Assembly (NCBI RefSeq): GCF_028550395.1
Contig: NZ_JAQQKW010000012.1
Span: 38,170-102,169, forward strand
Origin: Asticcacaulis currens
GTDB taxonomy: Bacteria > Pseudomonadota > Alphaproteobacteria > Caulobacterales > Caulobacteraceae
Direction: 5' to 3'
DNA: 64,000 nt
The notes under the pieces are model-generated. The model was given only the letters and a program-made list of their open reading frames with translations, searched no databases and had not been told where the DNA came from. Shown here piece by piece: positions 7,692 to 16,465 of the stretch. How positions within the stretch are numbered: the first letter of the stretch is position 1; every line of letters starts with the position of its first letter. Made by a program: the position numbers and the translations under genes.

Positions 7692-7899
7692 ATCCTTTGT
7701 TACCCGTTGGTGCTCCTTTTTGAACGGTCCCTCCGACCGTTCGAATCTGAGTTTAAAATCCTGGCTGAGCGTGGCTTCTTTCCCTTTTTCACGGTCGCGC
7801 GCCCGCAGGATTTTAAATCGTCATCTGGATTTGGCATTATTCAGGTGGCAATGGCCTTATACCCGGCAGCCCGGTTCATCCGGTCTGCCGGTTTTTTTT
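7692..7899 (+). ncRNA. Candidate structured non-coding RNA ending in a strong terminator
   Basis: No convincing ORF occupies this stretch, but the plus strand is rich in designed-looking structure. In order: an 8-bp hairpin with a CCUCC loop (gaacggtc/gaccgttc, 7722-7742); a perfect 12-bp long-range stem (tttaaaatcctg 7752-7763 / caggattttaaa 7806-7817) enclosing 42 nt; and a Rho-independent terminator (7863-7899: stem ccggcag/ctgccgg with an inner CCGG/CCGG pair, then eight T). The CCUCC loop resembles anti-Shine-Dalgarno loops of alphaproteobacterial sRNAs. The operator-overlapped TTGACA at 7667 would be its promoter. It could instead be a leader attenuator for the broken gene at 7991. I recognise no known family. 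Confidence 0.45.
7863..7899 (+). terminator. Strong Rho-independent terminator
   Basis: Stem ccggcag-(c)-ccgg / ccgg-(t)-ctgccgg with loop ttcat, followed by eight T. It has no upstream plus-strand gene, which is the main argument for an RNA gene here. Confidence 0.85.
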
Positions 7900-7990
7900 G
7901 CTTGTTAACAGCCCGCCCCACACGCATAAGTTGATGAGACTGGGCATGAAGGGGCATTTTCATTGACCTCTTGACACGATCGGGGGGGCA

Positions 7991-9024
7991 ATGAGACGGG
8001 TTTTTCTGACACTTTACGCCATTGGCGTGATGGCACTGCCGGTAATAACGCCCGCACTGGCCCAAACGGCCGAAGAGCGTGCCCGCGCACTGGCCGCCCA
8101 TCCGCCGCAGGATCTCGATACCTATTACAGCCTCAAGACCGAGATTGGCGACGATCAGACGGGGGCTGTCCTTACGGCGCTTACCGCCCTTGCCTACACA
8201 GAAGCCAACATACCGGTAGGAGACGTGGTTTCCGGCTGTCGCCTGCCGCAATGGAACGCGCCCGTTTCCGCCGGCCTCCTGCTGGCCCTGTCGGCTTCGG
8301 ATCGCGCGACCTGGACCCTCTACCGCGACGATGCCAGAAAGCGTCTCGCCGACTGGGATCGCATCTGGGGCTTGCTGCAAAAGCAGGAAAAGACAGAGGC
8401 CGATTTCGATGCGGTGGCCGGTCAGATCGCCGCCAGTCAGCATGAACCAACCGAAAAGGGCCGCACACTGGCGCAGCGCGTAGCGCGCGATCAGTTCGAG
8501 CGGCGCTCCGCGCAGATCACCTCAGAAAAACGCCTTTGGGCGCAAGGCGCTGCGGAGCCGGTACATCTTTATCTCAGTGCGATCATCTATGCCCACACCT
8601 GTGCCGCAGATATCGACAATACAATGTGGCTGAAATCGCAACTGGCGGAATCGGGTGGTTCCGCGTATCGGTTTACGGTGCCAATGCCGACAAAAATGCG
8701 TGGGTTCTGGTTCAGCACGCCGATCACGATGTCGCTTTCCAGAAACAGGTACTGAGCCTGCTTGAGCCTTTGGTTCCTCTTAAGGAGACCTCGCCCGGCA
8801 ACTATGCCTACCTCTATGACCGGGTCGCCGTCGCTGAAAAGCGGCCTCAGCGCTACGGCACACAAGGGCGCTGCATAGGCGACAAAAAATGGAAGGCTTT
8901 TGAGGTTGAAAATCCGGACCAGCTCGATGCGAGGCGGGCCTCGGTCGGCCTTATGCCTCAGGCGGAGTATGAGGCGATTTTCACCTTCTGCACACTGGCC
9001 ATGGTCCCGCCCTCCGAGAAATAA
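7991..9024 (+). pseudogene. DUF6624-type exported protein, split by a frameshift
   Basis: The first frame (from 7991) encodes a signal peptide (MRRVFLTLYAIGVMALPVIT, cleavage near ALAQ) and about 220 residues ending sensibly at ...MWLKSQLAESGG, then runs 32 nonsense residues to a stop at 8755. Homology continues in the next frame from about 8653: GWFRVSVYGANADKNAW, then the conserved QHADHDVAFQ, YAYLYDRVAV and QRYGTQ motifs typical of DUF6624, to the stop at 9024. One missing base near 8651-8660 (in tcgggtggttcc) accounts for the break. Restored length would be about 344 residues. It is either a recent pseudogene or an assembly error; codon use on both sides looks normal. The biochemical role of the family is unknown to me. 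Confidence 0.75.
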
Positions 9025-9029
9025 CCGGC

Positions 9030-10088
9030 TTACGCCCTGCGCACCGATTGCCGTTCGATCAGGGCAAAGGGCAGCAGGCGATCCGGGGCCTGTGGCGCGG
9101 GTTCGCCCTCTTCCCCTTCCTGACGCGTCAGCAAAATATCGGCGGCGGCATAGGCCAGCGCTTCGACCGGCTGACGGATGGTCGTCACGTGCGGCCACAC
9201 CAGCATGGCGCCCGGCACGTCGTCAAAGCCGGTGATGGAGACGTCCTCCGGGATGCGGATACCGGCCTGCTGAGCGGACGCCATCACCCCGAACGCCATA
9301 TAGTCGTTGGACGAAAAGACCGCCGTCGGGCGCGTCTTTTCCGCAAACAGCGACCGCCCGGCTTCGACGCCGGATTCGTAGGAGAAGTAGCCCTGCTTGA
9401 CCCATTCCGGGCGCGGCTCAATCTGGCTTTCACGCAGGGCCCGCACAAAGCCTTCATAACGCTGATGGCTGCCGCCGTGTTCCGGGTGGCCGCGGATAAA
9501 GCCGATATCCCTGTGCCCCATGGCGATCAGGTGGCGCGTCATCTCATAGGCGGCCTGAGTCTCATCCATGCGCACGCAGGGCGAGCGACCGGGATTGAGG
9601 AAGGGCGAAACGCGCACATAGGGCACGCCCGCCGCCTCGATGGCGTGCAGCACCACCGCCATATCGCACAGGGGCGGCGTCAAAATAACGCCATCCAGGC
9701 GGATGGTGGCCAGAAGGCTGGAAATCTTCGATACCAGATCCGGGGCGTGGCTGTCCTGCGGCTCGATCAGCAGGTGATAGCCCTGCTCGCGCGCCCGGGT
9801 GATAACGCCGCGCTGCATGTCGGTAATATAGGCGGCGTTCGGGTTGTCGTAGAACAGGCCGATCAGGAAGCTGCGTGACCCGGCCAGTGAACGGGCCAGC
9901 AGGTTCGGGCGGTAATGCAGAAGGGTAGCGGCTTCCTGAACCTTCTGGCGCGTTTCGGGGCGCACATTGGGCTCGTTGTTCATCACGCGCGAGACGGTCT
10001 TGATCGACACCCCCGCCAGCCGCGCCACATCATTGATGGTCGATGTCCCGCCGGCCCCCGGCACACCCCGGTCCTTCGGCGTTCTCAT
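9030..10088 (-). CDS. LacI/GalR-family transcriptional regulator
   Basis: A 352-residue repressor with an N-terminal helix-turn-helix at about residues 17-38 (TINDVARLAGVSIKTVSRVM) followed by the hinge-helix sequence YRPNLLARSLAGSRS and a periplasmic-binding-protein-like sensor domain (SSNDYMAFGVM, SITGFDDVPGA). The Leu in the hinge and the full-length sensor domain suggest an ordinary sugar-responsive repressor. It sits between the GH3 glucosidase and the Entner-Doudoroff genes, and the palindrome TGACAGCGCTGTCA occurs before both, so it is the natural candidate for binding these sites. The inducer cannot be read from sequence; glucose, a glucoside or a phosphorylated ED intermediate are all possible. 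It ends 5 nt from the converging DUF6624 pseudogene. Confidence 0.92.
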   Translation of the reverse strand: MRTPKDRGVPGAGGTSTINDVARLAGVSIKTVSRVMNNEPNVRPETRQKVQEAATLLHYRPNLLARSLAGSRSFLIGLFYDNPNAAYITDMQRGVITRAREQGYHLLIEPQDSHAPDLVSKISSLLATIRLDGVILTPPLCDMAVVLHAIEAAGVPYVRVSPFLNPGRSPCVRMDETQAAYEMTRHLIAMGHRDIGFIRGHPEHGGSHQRYEGFVRALRESQIEPRPEWVKQGYFSYESGVEAGRSLFAEKTRPTAVFSSNDYMAFGVMASAQQAGIRIPEDVSITGFDDVPGAMLVWPHVTTIRQPVEALAYAAADILLTRQEGEEGEPAPQAPDRLLPFALIERQSVRRA

Positions 10089-10153
10089 GCCCGAATCTCT
10101 GCGGTGCGGTGTTTATCCTGCGCGGCCAATCCCCTGATTCCCTTCCTGCCTTT

Positions 10154-10168
10154 TTTGGTCAGACCAAA
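10154..10168. promoter_or_regulatory. Palindrome TTTGGTCAGACCAAA upstream of the LacI-type gene
   Basis: A perfect 15-bp odd-centred palindrome 66 nt before the regulator's start. TGGTC-N-GACCA is the pattern bound by FadR-subfamily GntR repressors, and differs from the LacI-type site before GH3 and zwf. The regulator that binds it is not in the window. Confidence 0.45.
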
Positions 10169-10253
10169 GAAGAACGGCGCAGGCCCTCTTGTCAAGGACA
10201 CTGCGCCGTCAATGCACACTATGGATCATATCTGATCCGGGGGTTCGGGGCGT

Positions 10254-10883
10254 TTAGCCTGCAAATTTCTGCACCGCTTCGGCGGCCAGTTTGGAGATTT
10301 CGCCCCACTGACCTTCCTTCATCGCCTTTTCCGGGGCTACCCAGGAACCGCCAACGCACAGGACGTTGTCCAGCGCCAGAAAATCGGCGGCATTGTTGAG
10401 GCCAATGCCCCCCGTCGGGCAGAACTTCACCTGCGGCAGCGGGCCCCCGATGCCCTTCAGCATGGGCACGCCGCCCGCCGGGACCGCAGGGAAAAATTTC
10501 AGGCGCTCAAAGCCCCATTCCAGCGCCTTCATCACTTCGGAGGCAGTCGAAACGCCCGGCAGCAGCGGCAGGGAGTCCTGCTTGGCCAGAGTCTTGGTCA
10601 GGCCCGGCGAGACGCCGAACTTGGCCCCGGCCTCGGCGGCCTTTTCGGCGTCCTTGGGCGTCAGCAGCGTGCCTGCGCCGACAATCGCGTCCGGGCGCTC
10701 TTTGGCAATCAGTTTGATGGCGTCCAGCGCGCAATCGGTACGCAGGGTGATTTCCAGTACCTTGATGCCACCGGCCATCAGGGCGTCAGCCAGAGGCAGG
10801 GCCATCTCGATATCCGGAATGACCATCACCGGCAGGACGGGCCCCGTGGTCATGATGGTGTGAACGTCGAGCGGCTTGGTCAT
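10254..10883 (-). CDS. eda: 2-keto-3-deoxy-6-phosphogluconate aldolase
   Basis: A 209-residue class I aldolase of the KDPG/KHG family, splitting KDPG to pyruvate and glyceraldehyde 3-phosphate, the last step of the Entner-Doudoroff route. The Schiff-base lysine is in RLKFFPAVPAGG (about Lys129) and the acid/base Glu in VLEITLRT (about Glu44); GAGTLL and CPTGGI are the phosphate and substrate-loop motifs. It lies 149 nt downstream of glk on the same strand, but a composite repeat (10903-11022) occupies that gap, so it may be transcribed separately or only partly by read-through. Length is normal for the family. Confidence 0.96.
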   Translation of the reverse strand: MTKPLDVHTIMTTGPVLPVMVIPDIEMALPLADALMAGGIKVLEITLRTDCALDAIKLIAKERPDAIVGAGTLLTPKDAEKAAEAGAKFGVSPGLTKTLAKQDSLPLLPGVSTASEVMKALEWGFERLKFFPAVPAGGVPMLKGIGGPLPQVKFCPTGGIGLNNAADFLALDNVLCVGGSWVAPEKAMKEGQWGEISKLAAEAVQKFAG

Positions 10884-10902
10884 TGGTATTTCCTTTTTAG
10901 TC

Positions 10903-11022
10903 CCTCCCCTGATTTCAGGGGAGGTGGATTTGACGCCAAAGGCGTCGAAGACGGTGGGGTTAATACCGACGGTTTAACCCCCTCCGGCGCTGCGCGCCAC
11001 CTCTCCCTGATATCAGGGGAAG
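10903..11022. repeat. Composite CCTCCCC repeat element between glk and eda
   Basis: Second copy of the element at 3549-3705, about 120 bp, with the same modules in the same order: cctcccctga/tcaggggagg, gacgcc/ggcgtc, ggtggggttaa/ggtttaaccccc, and a degenerate right end (ctctccctgatatcagggga). It fills most of the glk-eda gap and may form strong mRNA structure there. Confidence 0.75.
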
Positions 11023-11032
11023 TGCTTTGGCT

Positions 11033-12049
11033 CTAAGCGAGGATTTCGGCGTCCGTCAAGGCGTTCGCCGCCCCGATCAGGGCCGCACATTCGTGGGTGA
11101 TGATGCGCGACGGAATGGCCTCAACATAGGCCACCAGCGGGGCCTTGGCCTCCATGCGGGCACGGAAGCGCGCTTCGTCGATATATTTGGCCAGCTTGGG
11201 CGCGATACCGCCGGCGATAAACAGACCCGCCGTCGCGCCGTGGCACAGGCTGAGGTCGCCCGACACCGAAGCCAGAATATCGAGGAAGGTTTCCACCGTA
11301 TAGCGCGAGCCCTGCGCATCCGGACCGTCGAGGTGCGTGATCTGCGCGGGCGTCAGGCTGAGCGTCGGTTCGCCGCGCACATTTGTCACGGCCTTATAGA
11401 GATTGACCAGACCGGGGCCGGACAGCACCATTTCAATGGTCACCCGCCCGTGCTTTTTCGACAGAAAGCGGTGGATTTCACGCTCGAAATCATTGACCGG
11501 CGCCCACGAGGCATGGCCGCTTTCGGTCGAAAGGCAATAGGGTCCGTAGGGTCCGCCGACCAGTACAGACGCGCCGAAGCCGGTGCCCGCGCCCATGACG
11601 GCGTGCACATTGCCCTTGCCTTCGCGTACCGGCCCGATGCGGCGCGTGTCTTCGTCCTGAAGATGCGGCAGGGCATAGGCCAGACCGGCATAGTCGTTGA
11701 TCAGGCGCACCTTTCGCGCCGAGGTGTGGTGCGCCAGCTCGGTTTCCGTCACCAGCCAGTCGAGATTGGTGAACTTTATGGCCCCGTCATTGACCGGCCC
11801 GGCCACGGCGATGACCGAAAAATCGAGATCCGGACGCCCGCTCAAACCACCGAAATAGTCGTCGATGACGGCGTACAGGTCCTTATAGCCATCCGTATGG
11901 AAGCTCTTGAACTCCGTCAGCTTCGTCTGACCACCGCCCCGTTCGGCAATGGCAAAGCGCGCATTGGTCCCGCCGATATCACCGACAAGCCCTTTGAACA
12001 CCTGTGACGAGGCTGAAAACGTGGTCTGATTGTCAAAAAGCGCCGTCAT
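11033..12049 (-). CDS. glk: Glucokinase
   Basis: A 338-residue glucokinase of the bacterial Glk type, phosphorylating free glucose with ATP. The phosphate-binding motif GDIGGTNARF spans residues 23-32; further family motifs are AGPVNDGAIKFTNLDW, INDYAGLAYALP, the adenosine-site GAGTGFGAS and the glucose-contacting ESGHASWAP. It follows edd with a 6-nt gap and a ribosome site inside the edd end, so the two are translated from one message. A dedicated glucokinase fits an organism that takes up free glucose rather than using PTS import, and free glucose is what the GH3 enzyme would release. Confidence 0.96.
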   Translation of the reverse strand: MTALFDNQTTFSASSQVFKGLVGDIGGTNARFAIAERGGGQTKLTEFKSFHTDGYKDLYAVIDDYFGGLSGRPDLDFSVIAVAGPVNDGAIKFTNLDWLVTETELAHHTSARKVRLINDYAGLAYALPHLQDEDTRRIGPVREGKGNVHAVMGAGTGFGASVLVGGPYGPYCLSTESGHASWAPVNDFEREIHRFLSKKHGRVTIEMVLSGPGLVNLYKAVTNVRGEPTLSLTPAQITHLDGPDAQGSRYTVETFLDILASVSGDLSLCHGATAGLFIAGGIAPKLAKYIDEARFRARMEAKAPLVAYVEAIPSRIITHECAALIGAANALTDAEILA

Positions 12050-12055
12050 TATACC

Positions 12056-13873
12056 TTACCAGAAAACGGAGCCGCCTGAGACGGCTTCGCCGACCAGACG
12101 CCTGAACGGCGCGAACAGCTCACGCCCCAGACCGTCGGCATCCGCCGGTCGGGGTGCGCTTTCCCGCGCCATCAATTGCGCTTCATCACCTATGAAGCTC
12201 AGGTTCCCGTTTTCACAGTCCACGCGCACAATGTCCCCTGACCGTAGTTTTGAGATCGGTCCGCCTTCGACGGCTTCTGGGGTCAAATGGATGGCCGAAG
12301 CCACCTTACCACTGGCCCCCGACATGCGTCCATCCGAGACGAGGGCCACCTTGCGGCCCTGATCCAGCATGGCCGACAGCGAGGGGGTCAGGCTGTGCAG
12401 CTCAGGCATACCGTTGGCTTTTGGCCCCTGGAAGCGCACAACGCAAATAAAATCGCCTTCCGGGAGCCTATTTTCCTTGAAGGCTTTCAAAAAATCGTCC
12501 TGATCGTCAAAAACGGCGCAGGGGCCTTCTACGACGCGGTGTTCCGGCTTGACCGCCGAAATCTTGGTCACCGCCACACCCAGATTGCCGCGTAGCTCAC
12601 GCAATCCGCCTTCGGGCGAGAACGGGTTGGTCACCGGGCGCAGGATGTCGAGGTCGAGCGATTCGGCGGGGGCATCGACCCACACCAGTTGCCCGTCGTG
12701 TAAACTCGGCTCCTTGCCATAGGCGGCCAGACCCGGCCCCCAGACGGTGTTGACATCGCCGTGCAGCAGACCGGCCGACAGTAGTTCCTTGATGACGAAG
12801 CCGATACCGCCTGCCGCGTGGAAGTGGTTCACATCGGCCGAGCCGTTGGGATAGACGCGCGCCAGCAGCGGCACCACACCCGACAGGTCGTTCATGTCTT
12901 CCGGCTTCAGGATAATACCGGCGGCGCGCGCCATGGCCGGCAGGTGCAGGGCGTGATTCGTCGAACCGCCGGTGGCCAGAAGCCCGACGACGCCGTTGAC
13001 GATGGCACGTTCATCAATCACATCGGCCATATAGGCGGGGGCATCACTCAGCGCCGAAGCCTTCGCCGCGCGCTCGACCGCCGCTCGCGTCAGGGCGTCA
13101 CGCAGTTCGCCGCGCGGCGGCACGAAGGCCGCGCCCGGCACGTGCAGGCCCATGATTTCCATCAGCATCTGGTTAGAATTGGCCGTGCCGTAGAAGGTGC
13201 AGGTGCCTTCGGAATGGTAGGAGGCCATTTCGGCGGCCAGCAGCGCGTCGCGCCCGACCTCGCCCTTGGCATAGGCGGTGCGAATCTTGGCCTTTTCCGG
13301 ATTGGGCAGGCCCGACGGCATGGGACCCGACGGCACGAAGATCACCGGCAGGTGCCCGAAGGCCAGCGCCCCCATGACCAGACCCGGCACGATCTTGTCG
13401 CAGATACCGAGCATCAGGGCGGAGTCAAACGCGTCGTGGCTGAGCGCAATGGCCGTGCCCATGGCGATAACATCGCGCGAAAAGAGGCTCAGCTCCATGC
13501 CGGGCTTGCCCTGAGTCACACCGTCGCACATGGCGGGGACGCCACCCGCCACCTGAGACGTAGCGCCCACGTGACGGGCATAGTCGAGGATCTTTTCCGG
13601 ATAGCGGTAATAGGGGGCGTGCGCCGACAGCATGTCGTTATAGGCGGTGACCACACCGATATTGGGCACCTTATCGAGCGCCAGAGCCAGCTTGTCGGCC
13701 TCGGTCATCGGGGCGGCGACGTGGGCGTAGTTGGCGCAGGACAGCTTCTTGCGGCGCGGCTCACGCGACTTGTAACGCTCGACGCGGGCCAGATATTCGG
13801 CGCGCATAGCCTTGGAACGCGCGATGATGCGATCGGTGACGGACTTGAGAACGGGATGAAGCTCGGTGGTCAT
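12056..13873 (-). CDS. edd: 6-Phosphogluconate dehydratase
   Basis: A 605-residue Edd of the IlvD/Edd family, converting 6-phosphogluconate to KDPG; an Fe-S enzyme of the cytosol. Family motifs include [19 protein letters not shown], the Cys-containing [37 protein letters not shown] and [18 protein letters not shown] choose the ATG at 13873, which gives the usual family length; an upstream in-frame GTG at 13912 would overlap the pgl stop and add 13 atypical residues. It lies 29 nt after pgl in the zwf-pgl-edd-glk operon. Confidence 0.96.
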   Translation of the reverse strand: MTTELHPVLKSVTDRIIARSKAMRAEYLARVERYKSREPRRKKLSCANYAHVAAPMTEADKLALALDKVPNIGVVTAYNDMLSAHAPYYRYPEKILDYARHVGATSQVAGGVPAMCDGVTQGKPGMELSLFSRDVIAMGTAIALSHDAFDSALMLGICDKIVPGLVMGALAFGHLPVIFVPSGPMPSGLPNPEKAKIRTAYAKGEVGRDALLAAEMASYHSEGTCTFYGTANSNQMLMEIMGLHVPGAAFVPPRGELRDALTRAAVERAAKASALSDAPAYMADVIDERAIVNGVVGLLATGGSTNHALHLPAMARAAGIILKPEDMNDLSGVVPLLARVYPNGSADVNHFHAAGGIGFVIKELLSAGLLHGDVNTVWGPGLAAYGKEPSLHDGQLVWVDAPAESLDLDILRPVTNPFSPEGGLRELRGNLGVAVTKISAVKPEHRVVEGPCAVFDDQDDFLKAFKENRLPEGDFICVVRFQGPKANGMPELHSLTPSLSAMLDQGRKVALVSDGRMSGASGKVASAIHLTPEAVEGGPISKLRSGDIVRVDCENGNLSFIGDEAQLMARESAPRPADADGLGRELFAPFRRLVGEAVSGGSVFW

Positions 13874-13902
13874 GTTATCTTTTCGCTGTTGAAGGCCGGC
13901 CG

Positions 13903-14634
13903 TTACGGACACCAGACGATGTCAACGGGCACGGGGCATTGGGCGAGGAAGGCACCGATGGGCGCGGTGTCGGGGTTGGGATCGGCGATGGCGGCCATGA
14001 GCGCGTCGCGCTTTTTCTGACCGGTGATATATAGCACGATCCGGCGGGAACGGTTGAGGGCCTTCACGGTCAATGTGATGCGCGGCAGTTTTGGCTCTGC
14101 GCCGCCGCTGGCCGGAGCGACCGGCAGGACCAGCGCGTCCGTCTCATAGACCGTGTCATTGAGCGCATGGCCGGGGAAGATCGAGGCGTAGTGCTTGTCC
14201 GGCCCCATGCCCAGCAGAGTCAGGTCAAAGACGGGCGGTTCGCCGGTATTAAAACCGCGCAGCAGGGTCTCGGCCTGTTGCGCACACCGGCCCGCGTCGC
14301 TGAGATCACGGATCAGGGTCTCAAAGCGCATCCCTTTGGCGATCACCGGGGCGGCGGCCTCGGCCATCATCTTCGTATTGGAGGCTGCGTCATCGACCGG
14401 CACAAAGCGCTCATCGACCTGCGACAGGGTCACCTTGTCCCACGGCAGGTCCAGCGTATCTAACTGCTGATAGACGGGCTTCGGCGTACCGCCCCCCGCC
14501 CCGATCCACAGGGCCTGACCGCGCTCGGCAATGGCGGCCGACAGGGCCTCGGCAATGGCCGCCAGCACGGCGGTTTCAGCCTCGGCCGCGCTGTCGAAGG
14601 TGCGCAGGCTGTGAATGCCCAGGGCCTCAGTCAT
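13903..14634 (-). CDS. pgl: 6-Phosphogluconolactonase (DevB/SOL type)
   Basis: A 243-residue hydrolase that opens 6-phosphogluconolactone from Zwf. The [11 protein letters not shown] phosphate loop and the SQVDERFVP motif are intact. The usual LLGMGxDGHTASLFP motif reads [15 protein letters not shown], so the Gly and Thr around the catalytic-region His are replaced by Lys and Tyr. The His itself is kept, so activity is still likely. The start overlaps the end of zwf by 8 nt, implying coupled translation. Context and length leave little doubt about identity. Confidence 0.94.
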   Translation of the reverse strand: MTEALGIHSLRTFDSAAEAETAVLAAIAEALSAAIAERGQALWIGAGGGTPKPVYQQLDTLDLPWDKVTLSQVDERFVPVDDAASNTKMMAEAAAPVIAKGMRFETLIRDLSDAGRCAQQAETLLRGFNTGEPPVFDLTLLGMGPDKHYASIFPGHALNDTVYETDALVLPVAPASGGAEPKLPRITLTVKALNRSRRIVLYITGQKKRDALMAAIADPNPDTAPIGAFLAQCPVPVDIVWCP

Positions 14635-16108
14635 TCCACACCCGATGGTCGCGGTCGAGCAGCATATAGGCGCTCATCGGACCATTGGTCCCGGCGGGGT
14701 AGATTTGCGGCTTGGGATAGGCTTCGGCCCACGCCGCCGAAATACCATCGACCCACGCCCAGGCGGCTTCGACCTCATCGCGGCGCACGAAGGCAGCGTT
14801 GTTGCCGTTCAGCGCATCGAGGATCAGACGTTCATAGGCGATGCGACGGCGCGGCGGCTTGTCGCCATTACCGTCGAAGGCACTTTGCAGCGACAGCGAC
14901 AGGTCAAGCGGCTGAAGCTGCATACCGTCAGCGCTAAGACCCGGCGCCTTATTCATCACCGTCAGCTTGATGTCTTCGTCCGGTTGCAGGCGGATGACCA
15001 GACGGTTGGGCTGCGCCGCCGACCCGAAGATCGAATGCGGCACCGGGCGGAACTGGATCACCACCTCGGTGGTGCGCGACGGCAGGGTCTTGCCCGTGCG
15101 CAGATAGAAGGGCGTCCCGGCCCAGCGCCAGTTGGCGATTTCGGCCTTGATGGCGACATAGGTTTCAGTGTTGGAGGGCGAGCCCTTTTCGGCCTCGTAA
15201 CCCGCCACCTGCTTGCCCTCGGCAAAGCCCGGACCGTACTGACCGCGCGCCGTTACATCGCGTACCGTATCGGCGGTGATCGGTTTCAGGGAGCGCAGCA
15301 CCTTGACCTTTTCGTCACGCAGCGCATCGGCATTGAAGTTCGACGGCGGCTCCATGGCCAGCAGGCAGACCAGTTGCAGCAAGTGGTTCTGCACCATGTC
15401 GCGCAACGCGCCGTAATCGTCGTAATAGCCCAGACGATCGCCGGTCCCGACGGTTTCGGAAACGGTCACCTGCACGTGGTCGATCGACTGCGCGTTCCAC
15501 AGGGGCTCAAACACCGTGTTGGCAAAGCGCAGGGCCAGCAGGTTCTGCACCGTCTCCTTGCCCAGATAGTGGTCGATGCGGAAGGTGCGCGCTTCGTCAA
15601 AGGCGTGGGCGACCGAATCGTTGATCACTTTCGAGGAGGCCAGATCGCGCCCCAGCGGCTTTTCAATGATAACGCGATTGGGGGCCTTGCTCAGGCCTGC
15701 GCTTTCCAGATGCTCACAGATTGGCTTGAACAGCGACGGCGACACGGAGAGGAAATAGACGACGTTGAGCGCCTCGACCTCGCCCAGTTCGGCCTTGAGC
15801 TTGGCCCCCCATTGCGGGTCGGAGGCATCAAGCGCGATATGGCTGAGGCGCGGCAGGAACTGATCGAGCGTGGTCGCTTCGAGATCGACCCCGATGCGCT
15901 TTTGCACGGCGGCGCGCACGCGCTCAACGAAGGCCGGGCGGTCCACCGCCTCACGCGCCACCGAGATGATGCGCAGGTCCTTGTCCAGAAAGCCGTCCTG
16001 ATCCAGCATGGCCAGAGACGGCCACAACATGCGCAGCGCCAGATCGCCAGTGCCGCCGACAAGGACGAAGACGGGTTTACGGTTCGCGGAAGAAGTCGAT
16101 AAGCTCAC
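14627..16108 (-). CDS. zwf: Glucose-6-phosphate 1-dehydrogenase
   Basis: A 493-residue NAD(P)-linked dehydrogenase, first gene of the operon. I choose the GTG at 16108: it has an AGGAA site upstream, begins just before the nucleotide-binding motif (VLVGGTGDLALRMLWPSL) and gives family-typical length, whereas an upstream in-frame start would add 27 residues across the promoter region. The substrate motif RIDHYLGKETVQN and the IIEKPLGRD segment are intact. The dinucleotide motif has GGTGDLA where most homologues have GASGDLA. A promoter and a perfect LacI-type palindrome lie 50-100 nt upstream. Confidence 0.96.
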   Translation of the reverse strand: MSLSTSSANRKPVFVLVGGTGDLALRMLWPSLAMLDQDGFLDKDLRIISVAREAVDRPAFVERVRAAVQKRIGVDLEATTLDQFLPRLSHIALDASDPQWGAKLKAELGEVEALNVVYFLSVSPSLFKPICEHLESAGLSKAPNRVIIEKPLGRDLASSKVINDSVAHAFDEARTFRIDHYLGKETVQNLLALRFANTVFEPLWNAQSIDHVQVTVSETVGTGDRLGYYDDYGALRDMVQNHLLQLVCLLAMEPPSNFNADALRDEKVKVLRSLKPITADTVRDVTARGQYGPGFAEGKQVAGYEAEKGSPSNTETYVAIKAEIANWRWAGTPFYLRTGKTLPSRTTEVVIQFRPVPHSIFGSAAQPNRLVIRLQPDEDIKLTVMNKAPGLSADGMQLQPLDLSLSLQSAFDGNGDKPPRRRIAYERLILDALNGNNAAFVRRDEVEAAWAWVDGISAAWAEAYPKPQIYPAGTNGPMSAYMLLDRDHRVWND

Positions 16109-16161
16109 GATAGGGTTCCTGGGTCTTGGCGAGGTGACGTCGGGCCTTTTTAGCAGGCGGC

Positions 16162-16211
16162 TTATTACGCAAACGTCACGGCGCGTCAAAAAATTTTTGA
16201 CAGCGCTGTCA
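16162..16211 (-). promoter_or_regulatory. zwf operon promoter and TGACAGCGCTGTCA operator
   Basis: On the minus strand: -35 TTGACG (16184-16189), 16-nt spacer, -10 TAATAA (16162-16167), predicted start near 16155 and a leader of about 47 nt. The perfect palindrome TGACAGCGCTGTCA sits at 16198-16211, just upstream of the -35. That position could suit activation or repression through looping; it differs from the GH3 site, which lies inside the promoter spacer. Confidence 0.6.
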
Positions 16212-16254
16212 TAACGCGCGCCCGCCTGCGGGTCAAGCCGGGAATTACGCTTTA

Positions 16255-16388
16255 GAGCGGAATGATTTTTACTAGATCATTCCGCTCAAGCCGCCATTGA
16301 GGCGGCGGCCAAGGTGGCGAAGCCACCGCCCGGCGAGGGGCAAAAACAAAACCTGATCATTATGTTTCTGCCAGAAACCATAATGATC
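16255..16388. repeat. Composite intergenic palindromes between zwf and ppc
   Basis: Three parts: an inverted repeat gagcggaatgat/atcattccgctc (16255-16287); a 65-bp block (16276-16340) that recurs in inverted orientation at 37197-37260; and a near-perfect 15-bp stem gatcattatgtttct / agaaac-c-ataatgatc (16355-16388). No ORF. Confidence 0.75.
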
Positions 16389-16465
16389 CAGGAAGCTGTA
16401 TATAGGGGCCGGGGTCGCGCCTCAAGGTATTAAATTGGTATTATCGCGCGACCGGTCCGCGCGCC

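Noticed and set aside
7736..7750. TTCGAATC considered as a tRNA T-loop
   Set aside because: The flanking bases do not form a T-stem; they belong to the 8-bp hairpin at 7722-7742.
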